From CAZTJA01 sp964613745 (GTDB lineage: Bacteria > Desulfobacterota > Desulfomonilia > Desulfomonilales > Desulfomonilaceae), in NCBI GenBank assembly GCA_964613745.1, contig CAZTJA010000078.1, positions 1-15,038 on the forward strand: DNA of 15,038 nt, read 5' to 3'. How positions within the stretch are numbered: the stretch's first letter is position 1; each line of letters starts with the position of its first letter. The position numbers and the translations under genes were made by a program. A model generated the notes under the pieces. That model was not told the origin of the DNA, searched no databases, and saw nothing but the letters and a program-made list of their open reading frames with translations. Positions 5,738-12,528 of the stretch are shown piece by piece.

Positions 5738-7408
5738 ATGACAGATACCGACAAAAAAAAGTTGCTCATTCTCCCCATGGGAGGACTCGGGGAAATCGGC
5801 CTAAACATGATGGTGGTTGCCTATGGTGACGACGCGTTCATTATTGACGCGGGTATCATGTTTCCTGATGAATCTATGCCCGGAGTCGATCTGGTAATTC
5901 CCGATTTCGACCTGCTTCTCAAACGGAATTGGAAAATCAGAGGCGTAGTTCTCACCCATGGTCATGAAGACCATATAGGGGCCCTTCCTTATTTGCTCAA
6001 AAAAGTGCCGGTTCCCATCTTCGCCACGGGCCTCACAATGGGAATTATTGAATACAAGTTCGAAGAATTCGATATGCTGGGGGAAACGGACAGAAACATC
6101 ATTTCCACCGACAAACAGGTGGAACTTGGTCCTTTCACCATCGATTTTTTTGCCATGTGTCATTCCGTTGCGGACGGAGTCGGCTTGGCGGTCACTACTC
6201 CGAAAGGTGTGATTCTCCATACCGGTGACTTTAAGCTTGATCCGACTCCCATTGACGGGAGACTTTGCGACTTGGAAAAAGTTGCCCGTTACTCACGTGC
6301 ACAGGTTCTGGCTTTGTTTTCCGATAGTACGAACGTAGAAAAAAAGGGCAGCACACTTTCCGAGAGTCTCATCAGGCCTGCATTCGAACAGATTTTTAGG
6401 GAAGCTAAAGGTCGAATTCTTATTGCGACCTTTTCGTCGAATATTCACCGCATGCAGCAGGTGCTGAATTTAGCCTATGAATTCGGTCGAAAGGTAGTTC
6501 TTGTGGGACGATCCATGGCCGCAAATGCCCGCATAGCGGGTGAGCGCGGGTATTTGACCATTCCACCTCAGACTCTTCTTGATATTAAAGAATTGGAATA
6601 TCTGCCGGACAATGAAATCGTCGTGCTTTCTACGGGTTCACAGGGTGAACCCATGTCCGCACTTTCATTAATGGCATCGGACAAACACAAGTATCTTAAA
6701 GTTAAACCGGGTGATGTGGTCGTGCTCTCATCGCGCTTCATTCCGGGAAACGAAAAAGCCATAAACCACATTATTAACGAATTTGCCCGACGAAAAGCTC
6801 GGGTCATGTACGAAAAAATTTCAGACGTCCATGTTTCAGGTCATGCAAGCGAAGAAGAACTTCGATACCTTATCAGATTGGTAAAACCTAAGATTTTTGT
6901 ACCCGTACACGGGGAATACCGGCATTTGTTGCGCCACGCGCATATCGCAATTGAAGAAGGGATACCTGCTGACCGGGTAATTGTGGCCCGAAATGGTGAC
7001 CTTCTGGAATTATCTGAAACCGGAGCCGAAATCCTAGAACAATTAGAAGCGGGACGCGTGTTTGTCCACGGTAAGGGAGTCGGAGAAATAGTACATGACG
7101 TTTTACGGGATCGCAGAACCCTCTCCGAAGTCGGAATAGTTGTCGTTGTGCTTGTGGTGGAAAAGGCTACCGCTCGCCTTATCTCCGGTCCGGATCTATC
7201 ATCTAAAGGGGTCACCTTCGATGAAGTGGCTCCGGAACTACTGGACAACGCTCGTTCTACTCTGGCCGAGCTGCTCGCTCTGCTCGATCCCGTGAGCGTC
7301 GAAGAGTGGGAGAGAATCAAAGAAGATATAAGGTTGTGTGTCAGACGTTACATAAATAAAACCCTGGGTAGAAAACCCTTTGTCCACACAGTGATAATGT
7401 ACATTTAG
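5738..7408 (+). CDS. rnj: ribonuclease J (metallo-beta-lactamase/beta-CASP RNase)
   Basis: This 556-aa protein matches RNase J in length and domain order. The N-terminus LLILPMGGLGEIGLNMMV is the typical opening. The zinc-binding metallo-beta-lactamase motif HGHEDH is at 74-79, with His142 (CHSV) and Asp164 (HTGDF) as further ligands. The beta-CASP insert follows (DSTNVEKKG, TFSSNIHRMQ, STGSQGEPMSAL), then SGHAS (His369) and VPVHGEYRHL (His391), and a C-terminal domain. The family has 5'-3' exo- and endonuclease activity in mRNA decay and rRNA maturation in the cytoplasm. It is common in Firmicutes and also present in Deltaproteobacteria. No good ribosome binding site precedes the ATG, which suggests translation depends on the upstream 121-aa gene. 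Confidence 0.96.
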   Translation: MTDTDKKKLLILPMGGLGEIGLNMMVVAYGDDAFIIDAGIMFPDESMPGVDLVIPDFDLLLKRNWKIRGVVLTHGHEDHIGALPYLLKKVPVPIFATGLTMGIIEYKFEEFDMLGETDRNIISTDKQVELGPFTIDFFAMCHSVADGVGLAVTTPKGVILHTGDFKLDPTPIDGRLCDLEKVARYSRAQVLALFSDSTNVEKKGSTLSESLIRPAFEQIFREAKGRILIATFSSNIHRMQQVLNLAYEFGRKVVLVGRSMAANARIAGERGYLTIPPQTLLDIKELEYLPDNEIVVLSTGSQGEPMSALSLMASDKHKYLKVKPGDVVVLSSRFIPGNEKAINHIINEFARRKARVMYEKISDVHVSGHASEEELRYLIRLVKPKIFVPVHGEYRHLLRHAHIAIEEGIPADRVIVARNGDLLELSETGAEILEQLEAGRVFVHGKGVGEIVHDVLRDRRTLSEVGIVVVVLVVEKATARLISGPDLSSKGVTFDEVAPELLDNARSTLAELLALLDPVSVEEWERIKEDIRLCVRRYINKTLGRKPFVHTVIMYI

Positions 7409-7674
7409 AGCCGCTCATCGGGCGCGCCTCAAAATCAAAGCAATACCGGTTCGGTTGACATTTGTTGTTACATTGCTCTTCATATTTATTCTATTTGATT
7501 GTAAATGCGCGTATATTTTTGGATCGGTTGAGGACGATTTTTCTTGCAATTCTTTTTCAGTTGATTTACTTGGAGACAGACAGATTTTGTAAATCATTGA
7601 TCGGGGATGCTGGGTCCCCGGGTGAAAGTATTCATGAACATTTGGTTGCCTCGCTGGTCTATCCTGGATTTTTC
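7409..7674. other. non-coding interval after RNase J
   Basis: No supported gene. A GC-rich hairpin CGGGGA-N7-TCCCCG lies at 7602-7620; it lacks a T-run and may be a structure in the RNase J 3' untranslated region. The stretch 7450-7560 is clearly T-rich on the plus strand. Short open frames on both strands lack ribosome binding sites and family features. Confidence 0.45.
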
Positions 7675-7704
7675 TTGACAACAGGGGTAGACGCATGCTA
7701 CGGT
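7675..7704 (+). promoter_or_regulatory. probable promoter of the secreted cysteine-rich protein gene
   Basis: A perfect TTGACA (7675-7680) is followed after 18 nt by TACGGT (7699-7704). The start of transcription would be near 7711, giving a leader of about 57 nt before the ATG at 7768. The -35 is ideal and the -10 weak. Confidence 0.5.
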
Positions 7705-7767
7705 GACTGAAAATTTTGGTCTAACAACTCTTGTATTGGAGTATGCTTCATTTAAGGAGGGTTTAGG

Positions 7768-8280
7768 ATGAAGAAGTCTTTGGTTTTACTGACGGTTGTC
7801 GTTGCTACGCTGGCATTTGCGGGCACTACGCTGGCCTTGAATTGTGGGTTGCCCCCGGTATGTGAGGAGCTTTTCGTTAGCAAGAGCGCTCCCTGGCAGG
7901 GCAAATGGATGAGCCCCAAAATGGGAAAAATTTCCGGCCCGAAATGCGTAACCCCGAAATGTGGTCCTTGCTACACTGTTCCCGGTTCCCCCTATGCCAT
8001 CGCTCCCAAACTCGAAAACATCAGAGTCATCAAGACCGTTGACGTCATGAGAGACCTCTGTGTAGGAAAAGCAAAAGGTTCCTGCCCCATCGGCTGTGGC
8101 CCCTGCGCTCCTATCGTTTCTTGGAGTGGAAACTGGAAGACATCTGAAATAGTCGGCAAAACCGAAGTCGCCGTCGTGTTGCCGCCCGCTTACAGATGGT
8201 GCGGAGAAGATGCGTGCCCGACCGGCCCCGTGGCAGTTAAAGCCATTCCTAAGCCGATCCCCGCTCCCGATTGCTTCTAA
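7768..8280 (+). CDS. secreted cysteine-rich protein with two CGPC motifs, function unknown
   Basis: This 170-aa protein has a strong ribosome binding site (AAGGAGG, 10 nt before the ATG). The N-terminus is a classical signal peptide: MKKS, a hydrophobic core, and a likely cleavage site after ALA near residue 24. The mature part contains 12 cysteines (26, 32, 60, 65, 68, 98, 106, 110, 113, 145, 150, 169) and ends in a Pro-rich tail. CGPC occurs twice (65-68, 110-113), but there is no thioredoxin fold around it. Two stretches look duplicated: SAPWQGKW...GKI (about 40-55) and VSWSGNWKTSEIVGKT (117-132). An even number of cysteines in an exported protein suggests disulfides or metal/cluster binding in the periplasm or on the surface. 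It stands alone between its own promoter and a strong terminator, which suggests a well-expressed monocistronic gene. I do not recognise the family. Confidence 0.88.
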   Translation: MKKSLVLLTVVVATLAFAGTTLALNCGLPPVCEELFVSKSAPWQGKWMSPKMGKISGPKCVTPKCGPCYTVPGSPYAIAPKLENIRVIKTVDVMRDLCVGKAKGSCPIGCGPCAPIVSWSGNWKTSEIVGKTEVAVVLPPAYRWCGEDACPTGPVAVKAIPKPIPAPDCF

Positions 8281-8306
8281 TACGTAAATAGAGACGCCAA
8301 TATACA

Positions 8307-8339
8307 AAATCCCGATGCTCCATGAGTATCGGGATTTTT
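8307..8339 (+). terminator. strong intrinsic terminator
   Basis: AAATCCCGATGCTC / GAGTATCGGGATTT forms a 14-bp stem (one G-T pair) with a 3-nt CAT loop, ending in a T-run at 8335-8339. It lies 27 nt after the stop of the CGPC protein. Confidence 0.92.
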
Positions 8340-8735
8340 GTTTCGAAGCGGGCCCGTCCCGGACGTTTACCGCAGATCTCGCCATTAGTTGCCTGACCTC
8401 AGATCATTGTTCTATGATTACAGCTCGTTCCGGCAAGGTCGCCGTTTCCTTTCCTTCCGCCCAAGTATTGCTTGCTACCATGAAATACGCAATCCACATG
8501 AATTGTTGCTTTTTTCGCCCACCTAAATCATATTGGCTTAGCTCTAAGGCCCACAAACCTTCAGGTGGTGATTTATTGCATATCAACAGAAGAGCGTAAC
8601 AATAGCGAATTTATTTCCTCTGGGATCGCCCTGTGAACGAAGGAATTTAGGTCGCGCAGTCCTGGCCGGCCGGTATCACCGGTGCTGACAGGACCAAGCA
8701 ATTCTGAATGGTGTTGCCGTCTAAAGGAGCTTCAC
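8340..8735. other. non-coding interval with a GC-rich stem-loop at 8659-8694
   Basis: Short open frames exist on both strands (for example minus 8404-8586 from a TTG), but they lack ribosome binding sites and family features. Near the right end, GTCCTG (8659-8664) pairs with CAGGAC (8689-8694) around an inner hairpin CCGGT-ATC-ACCGG (8670-8682), with unpaired bases between. It lies just upstream of the next gene and could be a leader structure; there is no T-run. Confidence 0.4.
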
Positions 8736-8756
8736 ATTACAACTCGCAATATCACC

Positions 8757-9194
8757 ATGCATCAACACAAGCGTCTTAAGCGAGTCTTGCGTGGACTCAG
8801 GGCGGCTACTGTTTGGGTCCATGAACTTGAACCGTCCGCAGTGGAGCTTGGTCTTTCAAGACAGCGCCTGCAGGATGCGACCGTGATCCGGCTTCTCGAC
8901 GGCGGTTTAAGAGCGCTCGGCATCGGCAATGTACCTGAACCACCCGGCAATCCATGGATTCACATTTTTGTTACAACACTTCCGGTACACTCAACGTGCG
9001 CATATCACATTACCGTGCGGCTCGATGAGGTTGTCCGGATTGCAAGAAACTCCGAAAAGACGGTAGCTACCAGTTGGGAGATTGTCGAAAACGGAACGGT
9101 TCAAAAGGAACATGTTATTTCATTTATCGAATCGCGAGTTGACGAATTGATAGATGTTTTTATCCTTGATTATCTGGCGGAAAATCCGCAATAA
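8757..9194 (+). CDS. conserved protein of unknown function
   Basis: The reading frame gives 145 aa from the ATG at 8757. The pattern (VWVHELEPSAVELGLSRQRLQDATVIRLLDGGLRAL near the N-terminus in two halves, a central hydrophobic strand WIHIFVTTL, then YHITVRLDEVVRIAR, an ATSWEI stretch, and a closing VDELIDVFILDYLAENP) resembles a family of small bacterial hypothetical proteins without assigned function, often exported. Here no signal peptide is visible. The start is uncertain: the only good ribosome binding site, AAAGGAG at 8723-8729, is 27 nt before the ATG but 6 nt before an in-frame ATT at 8736, and the frame is open further upstream. The neighbours give no functional hint. Confidence 0.75.
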   Translation: MHQHKRLKRVLRGLRAATVWVHELEPSAVELGLSRQRLQDATVIRLLDGGLRALGIGNVPEPPGNPWIHIFVTTLPVHSTCAYHITVRLDEVVRIARNSEKTVATSWEIVENGTVQKEHVISFIESRVDELIDVFILDYLAENPQ

Positions 9195-9379
9195 AGGGGA
9201 TGTGACGATTAGCCGCTCAAAGTGCTGTGTGTATATTGATACTAAGATCCTGTTTCATTCCAAACCAGCTCAATAATTCACACCTCATCGTCGGTTTGAC
9301 CGTGTGTTGAGTACATTTGAGTCCCGGAGAATCGGGCCCATAAGTGCGTTTTACCCAAAAGACATGACTTTGCTCGATG

Positions 9380-9409
9380 TTGCACAGTTGAGATTCTAGA
9401 CGATCTAAT
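9380..9409 (+). promoter_or_regulatory. tentative promoter of the acyl-CoA ligase gene
   Basis: TTGCAC (9380-9385), an 18-nt spacer and TCTAAT (9404-9409) resemble a sigma70 promoter. The leader would be very short (about 13 nt), just enough to hold the GGAGG before the ATG. The rest of the 9195-9428 interval shows no gene. Confidence 0.3.
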
Positions 9410-9428
9410 TTCAATTTCGGAGGACAGA

Positions 9429-11123
9429 ATGGACAAAATCTGGACGCGAAACTACGCCAAAGGGGTTCCCCATTCCGTATCATATTCAAACATTCTCTTG
9501 TCCGATGCATTGACCAATACAGCCAGGCGTTTTCCCTCGAATCCTGCGGTTATGTTTCAAGGCACTACGTTTTCTTACACGGAACTTGATGCAATGGTCA
9601 GCGAATTCGCGTCCGCACTTGTGAAACTTGGCGTAAGACCCGGCACGCGGGTTTCAATTATCTTGCCCAATCTGATCCAAACAGTGGTTTCCATTTACGC
9701 AGTTCTGAGAATCGGCGGTGTTGTCGTAATGCACAACCCGAGAGTGGATGATCTTCAATTTGAATTTCAGATGAAGACGGCCGGTTCGGATTTTGCCATA
9801 TGTCTTGATCTATTGACCCCGAGAATTGTCAATCTGAGTAAACGTCTCAATTTAAAAAATATTATTTCATGCCACATCAAGGATTATCTGCCATTCCTCA
9901 AAAAGCAGTTGTTCTCGATCTTCAAAAGGGAAATGCATCTTGATACCGGCAAAGACGATCAGGTACTTGAATTCAAACAGATCTTAGAGCAGGGCGGTCC
10001 ATCATTCAGAAAGGCTACACCCGATCCGGACGACGTTGCATTCATTCTGTTCACAAGCGCAACGACGGGAAAATCGAAAGGAGTCGAGTTAACACATCGA
10101 AATCTTGCCGCCAACGTGCAGCAGCTGCATTCCTGGTTCCCAAGTTTCGTCGACGGCCGCGAAACAGTAGTTTCCTGCTTGCCTTTCTTTCATGTCTTTG
10201 GTCTGACCTGCGCGTTGAACATGGCAACTTATTACGGGTATGCGAATGTTGTGGTGCCGCTTCCTGAGCCAAAAGCCATCCTAGAGGCTATCCATACATA
10301 CAGCGCAACCTATATTCCCGCTTTGCCGGCCTTCTATACCGGCATGCTCAACGAACCGACACTGAACAAATTTAATCTTAAATCCCTCAAAGGATGCTTT
10401 TCCGGTGGCGCTCCGCTGCCTCTAGAAACCATCAAGACTTTTGAACGCCTAACCGGCGGGTTCATTTGTGAAGGTTACGGTTTGACGGAATGTGGTCCCG
10501 TGAGCCACATCAATCCTTACGGCGGAATCACTAAGCAAGGGGCCATCGGTTTACCCATTCCGGATACTGACGCCAAGCTCGTAGATGTTCAAGATTATTC
10601 ACGAGAAATCGTGGACCCTGATACGCCAGGAGAATTGTGCGTCAAAGGCCCTCAAGTTATGAAAGGATACGTGGATCTGCCGGAAACTACCGCTTCTGTT
10701 CTGAAAGACGGCTGGTTGCTGACCGGGGACATAGCCAAAATTGACGCAGATGGCTATTTCTACGTGATTGACCGCAAAAAGGATCTCATACAATCCGATG
10801 GTGAAGTCATTTTCCCCCGTGACGTTGATGAAGTGCTCTTTTCGCATCCCAAAGTGTTGGAAGCGTGCGCTTTGGGAGTTCCCGATGAGACTTCAGGTGA
10901 ATCCATAAAAGCCTTCATAGCCCTTAAAAAGGGAGAAACGGCAGGAATGGGAGAAATAATTGAATACTGTCGAGGCAAATTGCCGCCGCACAAAATCCCA
11001 AGAACAATCGAATTCGTCGATGAATTACCTCGCAGTCCTGTTGGTAAAGTTTTGCGTAAAGAACTCAGGAGAATCCACCTGGTCCAAACGTCCACAACGG
11101 GGCCACAGGTCAGACGGGGATAA
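9429..11123 (+). CDS. AMP-forming long-chain acyl-CoA ligase (FadD-like)
   Basis: This 564-aa protein is of the ANL adenylate-forming superfamily and of usual length. It is expected to activate a carboxylic acid, probably a fatty acid, through an acyl-AMP to an acyl-CoA. Motifs in order: the phosphate-binding loop FTSATTGKSKGVELTHRN (208-225), YGLTECGP (350-357), the hinge region TGDIAKIDADGYFYVIDRKK (432-451), and PRSPVGKVLRKELR with the catalytic lysine at 540. The loop has Ala where most members have Gly (TSATTG instead of TSGTTG) and Ser instead of Pro before KG; both are tolerated variations in some members. GGAGG lies 6 nt before the ATG. It is flanked by genes of unknown function, so the natural substrate (medium, long chain or aromatic acid) stays open. 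Confidence 0.92.
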   Translation: MDKIWTRNYAKGVPHSVSYSNILLSDALTNTARRFPSNPAVMFQGTTFSYTELDAMVSEFASALVKLGVRPGTRVSIILPNLIQTVVSIYAVLRIGGVVVMHNPRVDDLQFEFQMKTAGSDFAICLDLLTPRIVNLSKRLNLKNIISCHIKDYLPFLKKQLFSIFKREMHLDTGKDDQVLEFKQILEQGGPSFRKATPDPDDVAFILFTSATTGKSKGVELTHRNLAANVQQLHSWFPSFVDGRETVVSCLPFFHVFGLTCALNMATYYGYANVVVPLPEPKAILEAIHTYSATYIPALPAFYTGMLNEPTLNKFNLKSLKGCFSGGAPLPLETIKTFERLTGGFICEGYGLTECGPVSHINPYGGITKQGAIGLPIPDTDAKLVDVQDYSREIVDPDTPGELCVKGPQVMKGYVDLPETTASVLKDGWLLTGDIAKIDADGYFYVIDRKKDLIQSDGEVIFPRDVDEVLFSHPKVLEACALGVPDETSGESIKAFIALKKGETAGMGEIIEYCRGKLPPHKIPRTIEFVDELPRSPVGKVLRKELRRIHLVQTSTTGPQVRRG

Positions 11124-11131
11124 ATTAGTCG

Positions 11132-11161
11132 TTCGGAATCCTACCGGTCTGTAGTTCCGAA
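11132..11161. repeat. 7-bp inverted repeat after the acyl-CoA ligase gene
   Basis: TTCGGAA (11132-11138) and TTCCGAA (11155-11161) are separated by 16 nt, 8 nt after the ligase stop. There is no T-run on the plus strand, so a terminator role is doubtful. Confidence 0.3.
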
Positions 11162-11289
11162 ACCCAAAAAGCCTACACACATGTCGGCATTGAGAATTGG
11201 CTGCAGTTATGCCATCCCGTAAATTCGGATAGTTAAATCATTGGTGCGATTCTTGCCTAGCTTTATTGGATTAGTCTAAGGAGAGAGCT

Positions 11290-11541
11290 ATGAATCGTAC
11301 CGACATTACCATGCAACTCACCGACAAAGGCTACGAACCTTTTCTTCGCCCCTTTCTCGGTAGCCTCATTGTGGCTGAAGCATGGGCCAACAAATCTCCC
11401 CGAAAGAAGACCGTAATTTTTCTCTACAGGAAAGATACGGAAGACCTGATTGATTTGAACGAACTGCCCAGCGACGAAGAAAACATCCTTGAGGTGAATG
11501 CTTTCGTGGATGATTTCAGAGCAAGTATTTACCGGCCTTAA
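11290..11541 (+). CDS. small protein of unknown function
   Basis: This 83-aa protein starts at an ATG with AAGGAGAG just upstream, a good ribosome binding site. It has a mixed N-terminal half (PFLGSLIVAEAW, too short for a membrane segment), a basic middle (NKSPRKKTVIFLYRK), and an acidic C-terminal half (DLIDLNELPSDEEN, VDDF). No family is recognised. It converges tail to tail with the CobA-like gene, with 4 nt between the stops, and no terminator is visible between them, so the two transcripts probably overlap. Confidence 0.72.
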   Translation: MNRTDITMQLTDKGYEPFLRPFLGSLIVAEAWANKSPRKKTVIFLYRKDTEDLIDLNELPSDEENILEVNAFVDDFRASIYRP

Positions 11542-11545
11542 TTAT

Positions 11546-11989
11546 TTATTTTAGCGCTTTCACGTCAGTGATCAAATCTGCGGATTCCATCAAACTGGAA
11601 TGTAATCCATCATCAATAATCAGGAAATCGGTTTCGGCATAGGCCTTAATTTGTTGAACAACTTCGTGGTCCTGAATTACGCCGGAATCAATTGGATCCG
11701 CAATCCTCAGCAAAATCATCATCGCGAAATTCTTCGTTTTCAGACATTCATTAAAATCGTCCCACAACTTCAACCATGAATTATTCGCAGAAGACTTACC
11801 GAAGTTTCTGCAGTCCGCCATTCGGAACTTTTCGAACTGCATTAATGGCTGGAATTCCATTATCGGATCTCCGAAATTGTGCACGCTCACCCTAAGATCA
11901 TTTCCTAAAACTCTCAAAGCCTGACCGGCCGCGATTATATGCTTGTCGGCGGCGTCACCCATAATTAACAAAAACAATCCCTTTTGCAT
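11546..11989 (-). CDS. degenerate CobA/BtuR-like protein (corrinoid adenosyltransferase pseudoenzyme)
   Basis: This 147-aa protein has a GGAG 6 nt before its ATG. Its overall plan follows ATP:co(I)rrinoid adenosyltransferases of the CobA/CobO/BtuR type. It has an opening strand (GLFLLIMGD), a helix with AAGQALRVLGNDLRVSV where CobA has AAxGxALRAxGxGxxV, a strand FAMMILLRI, and the closing ADLITDVKALK where CobA ends in ADLVTEM-x-x-K. The key residues are changed: the P-loop GDGKGKTT is replaced by GDAADKHI (residues 11-18), and the acidic LDE stretch is replaced by LRI. Family knowledge says these bind ATP and magnesium, so normal catalysis is not expected. I infer a non-catalytic corrinoid or nucleotide binding or regulatory role, but the assignment rests on reading the pattern by eye. 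Its divergent neighbour is the polyhistidine protein. Confidence 0.7.
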   Translation of the reverse strand: MQKGLFLLIMGDAADKHIIAAGQALRVLGNDLRVSVHNFGDPIMEFQPLMQFEKFRMADCRNFGKSSANNSWLKLWDDFNECLKTKNFAMMILLRIADPIDSGVIQDHEVVQQIKAYAETDFLIIDDGLHSSLMESADLITDVKALK

Positions 11990-12090
11990 CAGGATCTCCC
12001 ATGCACTAACTATTTTGCCGATATCGATTTCTTACCTGAACCCCGAACTGGTGATCAGTATATTGCCGTTTTCTATAGCTTACTGCAACA

Positions 12091-12119
12091 TTGACTTAGA
12101 TATGAAGTGAATCTATTTT
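12091..12119 (+). promoter_or_regulatory. promoter of the polyhistidine protein gene
   Basis: TTGACT (12091-12096), a 17-nt spacer and TATTTT (12114-12119) give a good sigma70-type promoter. Transcription would start near 12126, leaving a leader of about 33 nt with AAGGAG. It lies in the 169-nt region shared with the divergent CobA-like gene; I could not pick a convincing promoter for the latter. Confidence 0.65.
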
Positions 12120-12158
12120 ATTTAGAGTATCGAATTTTACCCATAGAAGGAGATTGCC

Positions 12159-12416
12159 ATGCAAGGCTCGCACGATCATAAACATCAACACGAACATCCT
12201 CACGACCATAAACATTCTCATGGCCATTCACACGGCACTGAACAGCACACGCACGAGCATGAACACTGCCATGCCCATCCCCATGAGCATTGCCATTGCC
12301 ACTCACATGATCATTCTGATGATACACATTCGCACTCTCACTCGGATGATCCGCAAGATCACGGACATGACCATGAGAATCATGAATCGGAAGACCATGG
12401 ACATACGCACACATAA
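12159..12416 (+). CDS. histidine-repeat metal-binding protein
   Basis: The 85-aa protein starts at an ATG with AAGGAG 7 nt upstream. It has 33 histidines (39%), in nearly strict H-X alternation: every odd residue from 5 to 25, then every even residue from 30 to 52, then shorter HxH groups (57-61, 68-72, 80-84). The X positions are mainly Asp, Glu, Ser, Lys, Gly and three Cys (37, 45, 47). There is no signal peptide, so it should be cytoplasmic. Such low-complexity His proteins (for example Hpn of Helicobacter and the His tails of HypB or CooJ) bind nickel, cobalt, zinc or copper; a storage or buffering role is inferred. The metal is not determined by the sequence. Two overlapping frames of similar length are by-products of the CAT/CAC repeats. 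Confidence 0.88.
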   Translation: MQGSHDHKHQHEHPHDHKHSHGHSHGTEQHTHEHEHCHAHPHEHCHCHSHDHSDDTHSHSHSDDPQDHGHDHENHESEDHGHTHT

Positions 12417-12444
12417 GCAATAATATAGTAGTGATACATAATCT

Positions 12445-12466
12445 ATTTCAAGTAAAATATTGAAAT
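12445..12466. repeat. AT-rich 7-bp inverted repeat just upstream of the -35 box
   Basis: ATTTCAA (12445-12451), 8 nt, then TTGAAAT (12460-12466). It ends 4 nt before the -35 hexamer at 12471, the usual place for an activator or repressor dimer site. Confidence 0.45.
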
Positions 12467-12470
12467 ACCC

Positions 12471-12499
12471 TTGAACCTCCCGAGTTTGTGTATTATAAT
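12471..12499 (+). promoter_or_regulatory. strong sigma70-type promoter of the 60-aa gene and amidase
   Basis: TTGAAC (12471-12476), exactly 17 nt, then a perfect TATAAT (12494-12499). Transcription would start near 12506. It is the best promoter match in the window and drives the 60-aa gene and probably the amidase 5 nt behind it. Confidence 0.75.
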
Positions 12500-12523
12500 T
12501 TCCGTAATGCAAACTCGGGAGGT
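12475..12523. repeat. perfect 14-bp inverted repeat enclosing the -10 box (operator-like)
   Basis: ACCTCCCGAGTTTG (12475-12488) and CAAACTCGGGAGGT (12510-12523) are exact reverse complements, separated by 21 nt that contain the -10 hexamer. The left arm starts in the -35 box and covers the spacer; the right arm is transcribed and includes the ribosome binding site GGGAGG of the 60-aa gene. Centre-to-centre spacing is 35 bp. Confidence 0.85.
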
Positions 12524-12528
12524 GCTGC

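Noticed and set aside
7602..7620. Hairpin CGGGGA/TCCCCG as RNase J terminator
   Set aside because: No T-run follows, and it is about 190 nt after the stop codon.
8404..8586. 60-codon minus-strand frame from a TTG
   Set aside because: No ribosome binding site, no family features, and it lies in an interval bounded by a terminator with weak coding character.
12118..12423. Two alternative frames over the His-repeat gene (plus 12154-12423 and minus 12118-12420)
   Set aside because: They arise from the CAT/CAC period. Only the frame starting at 12159 has AAGGAG at proper distance and a sensible product.
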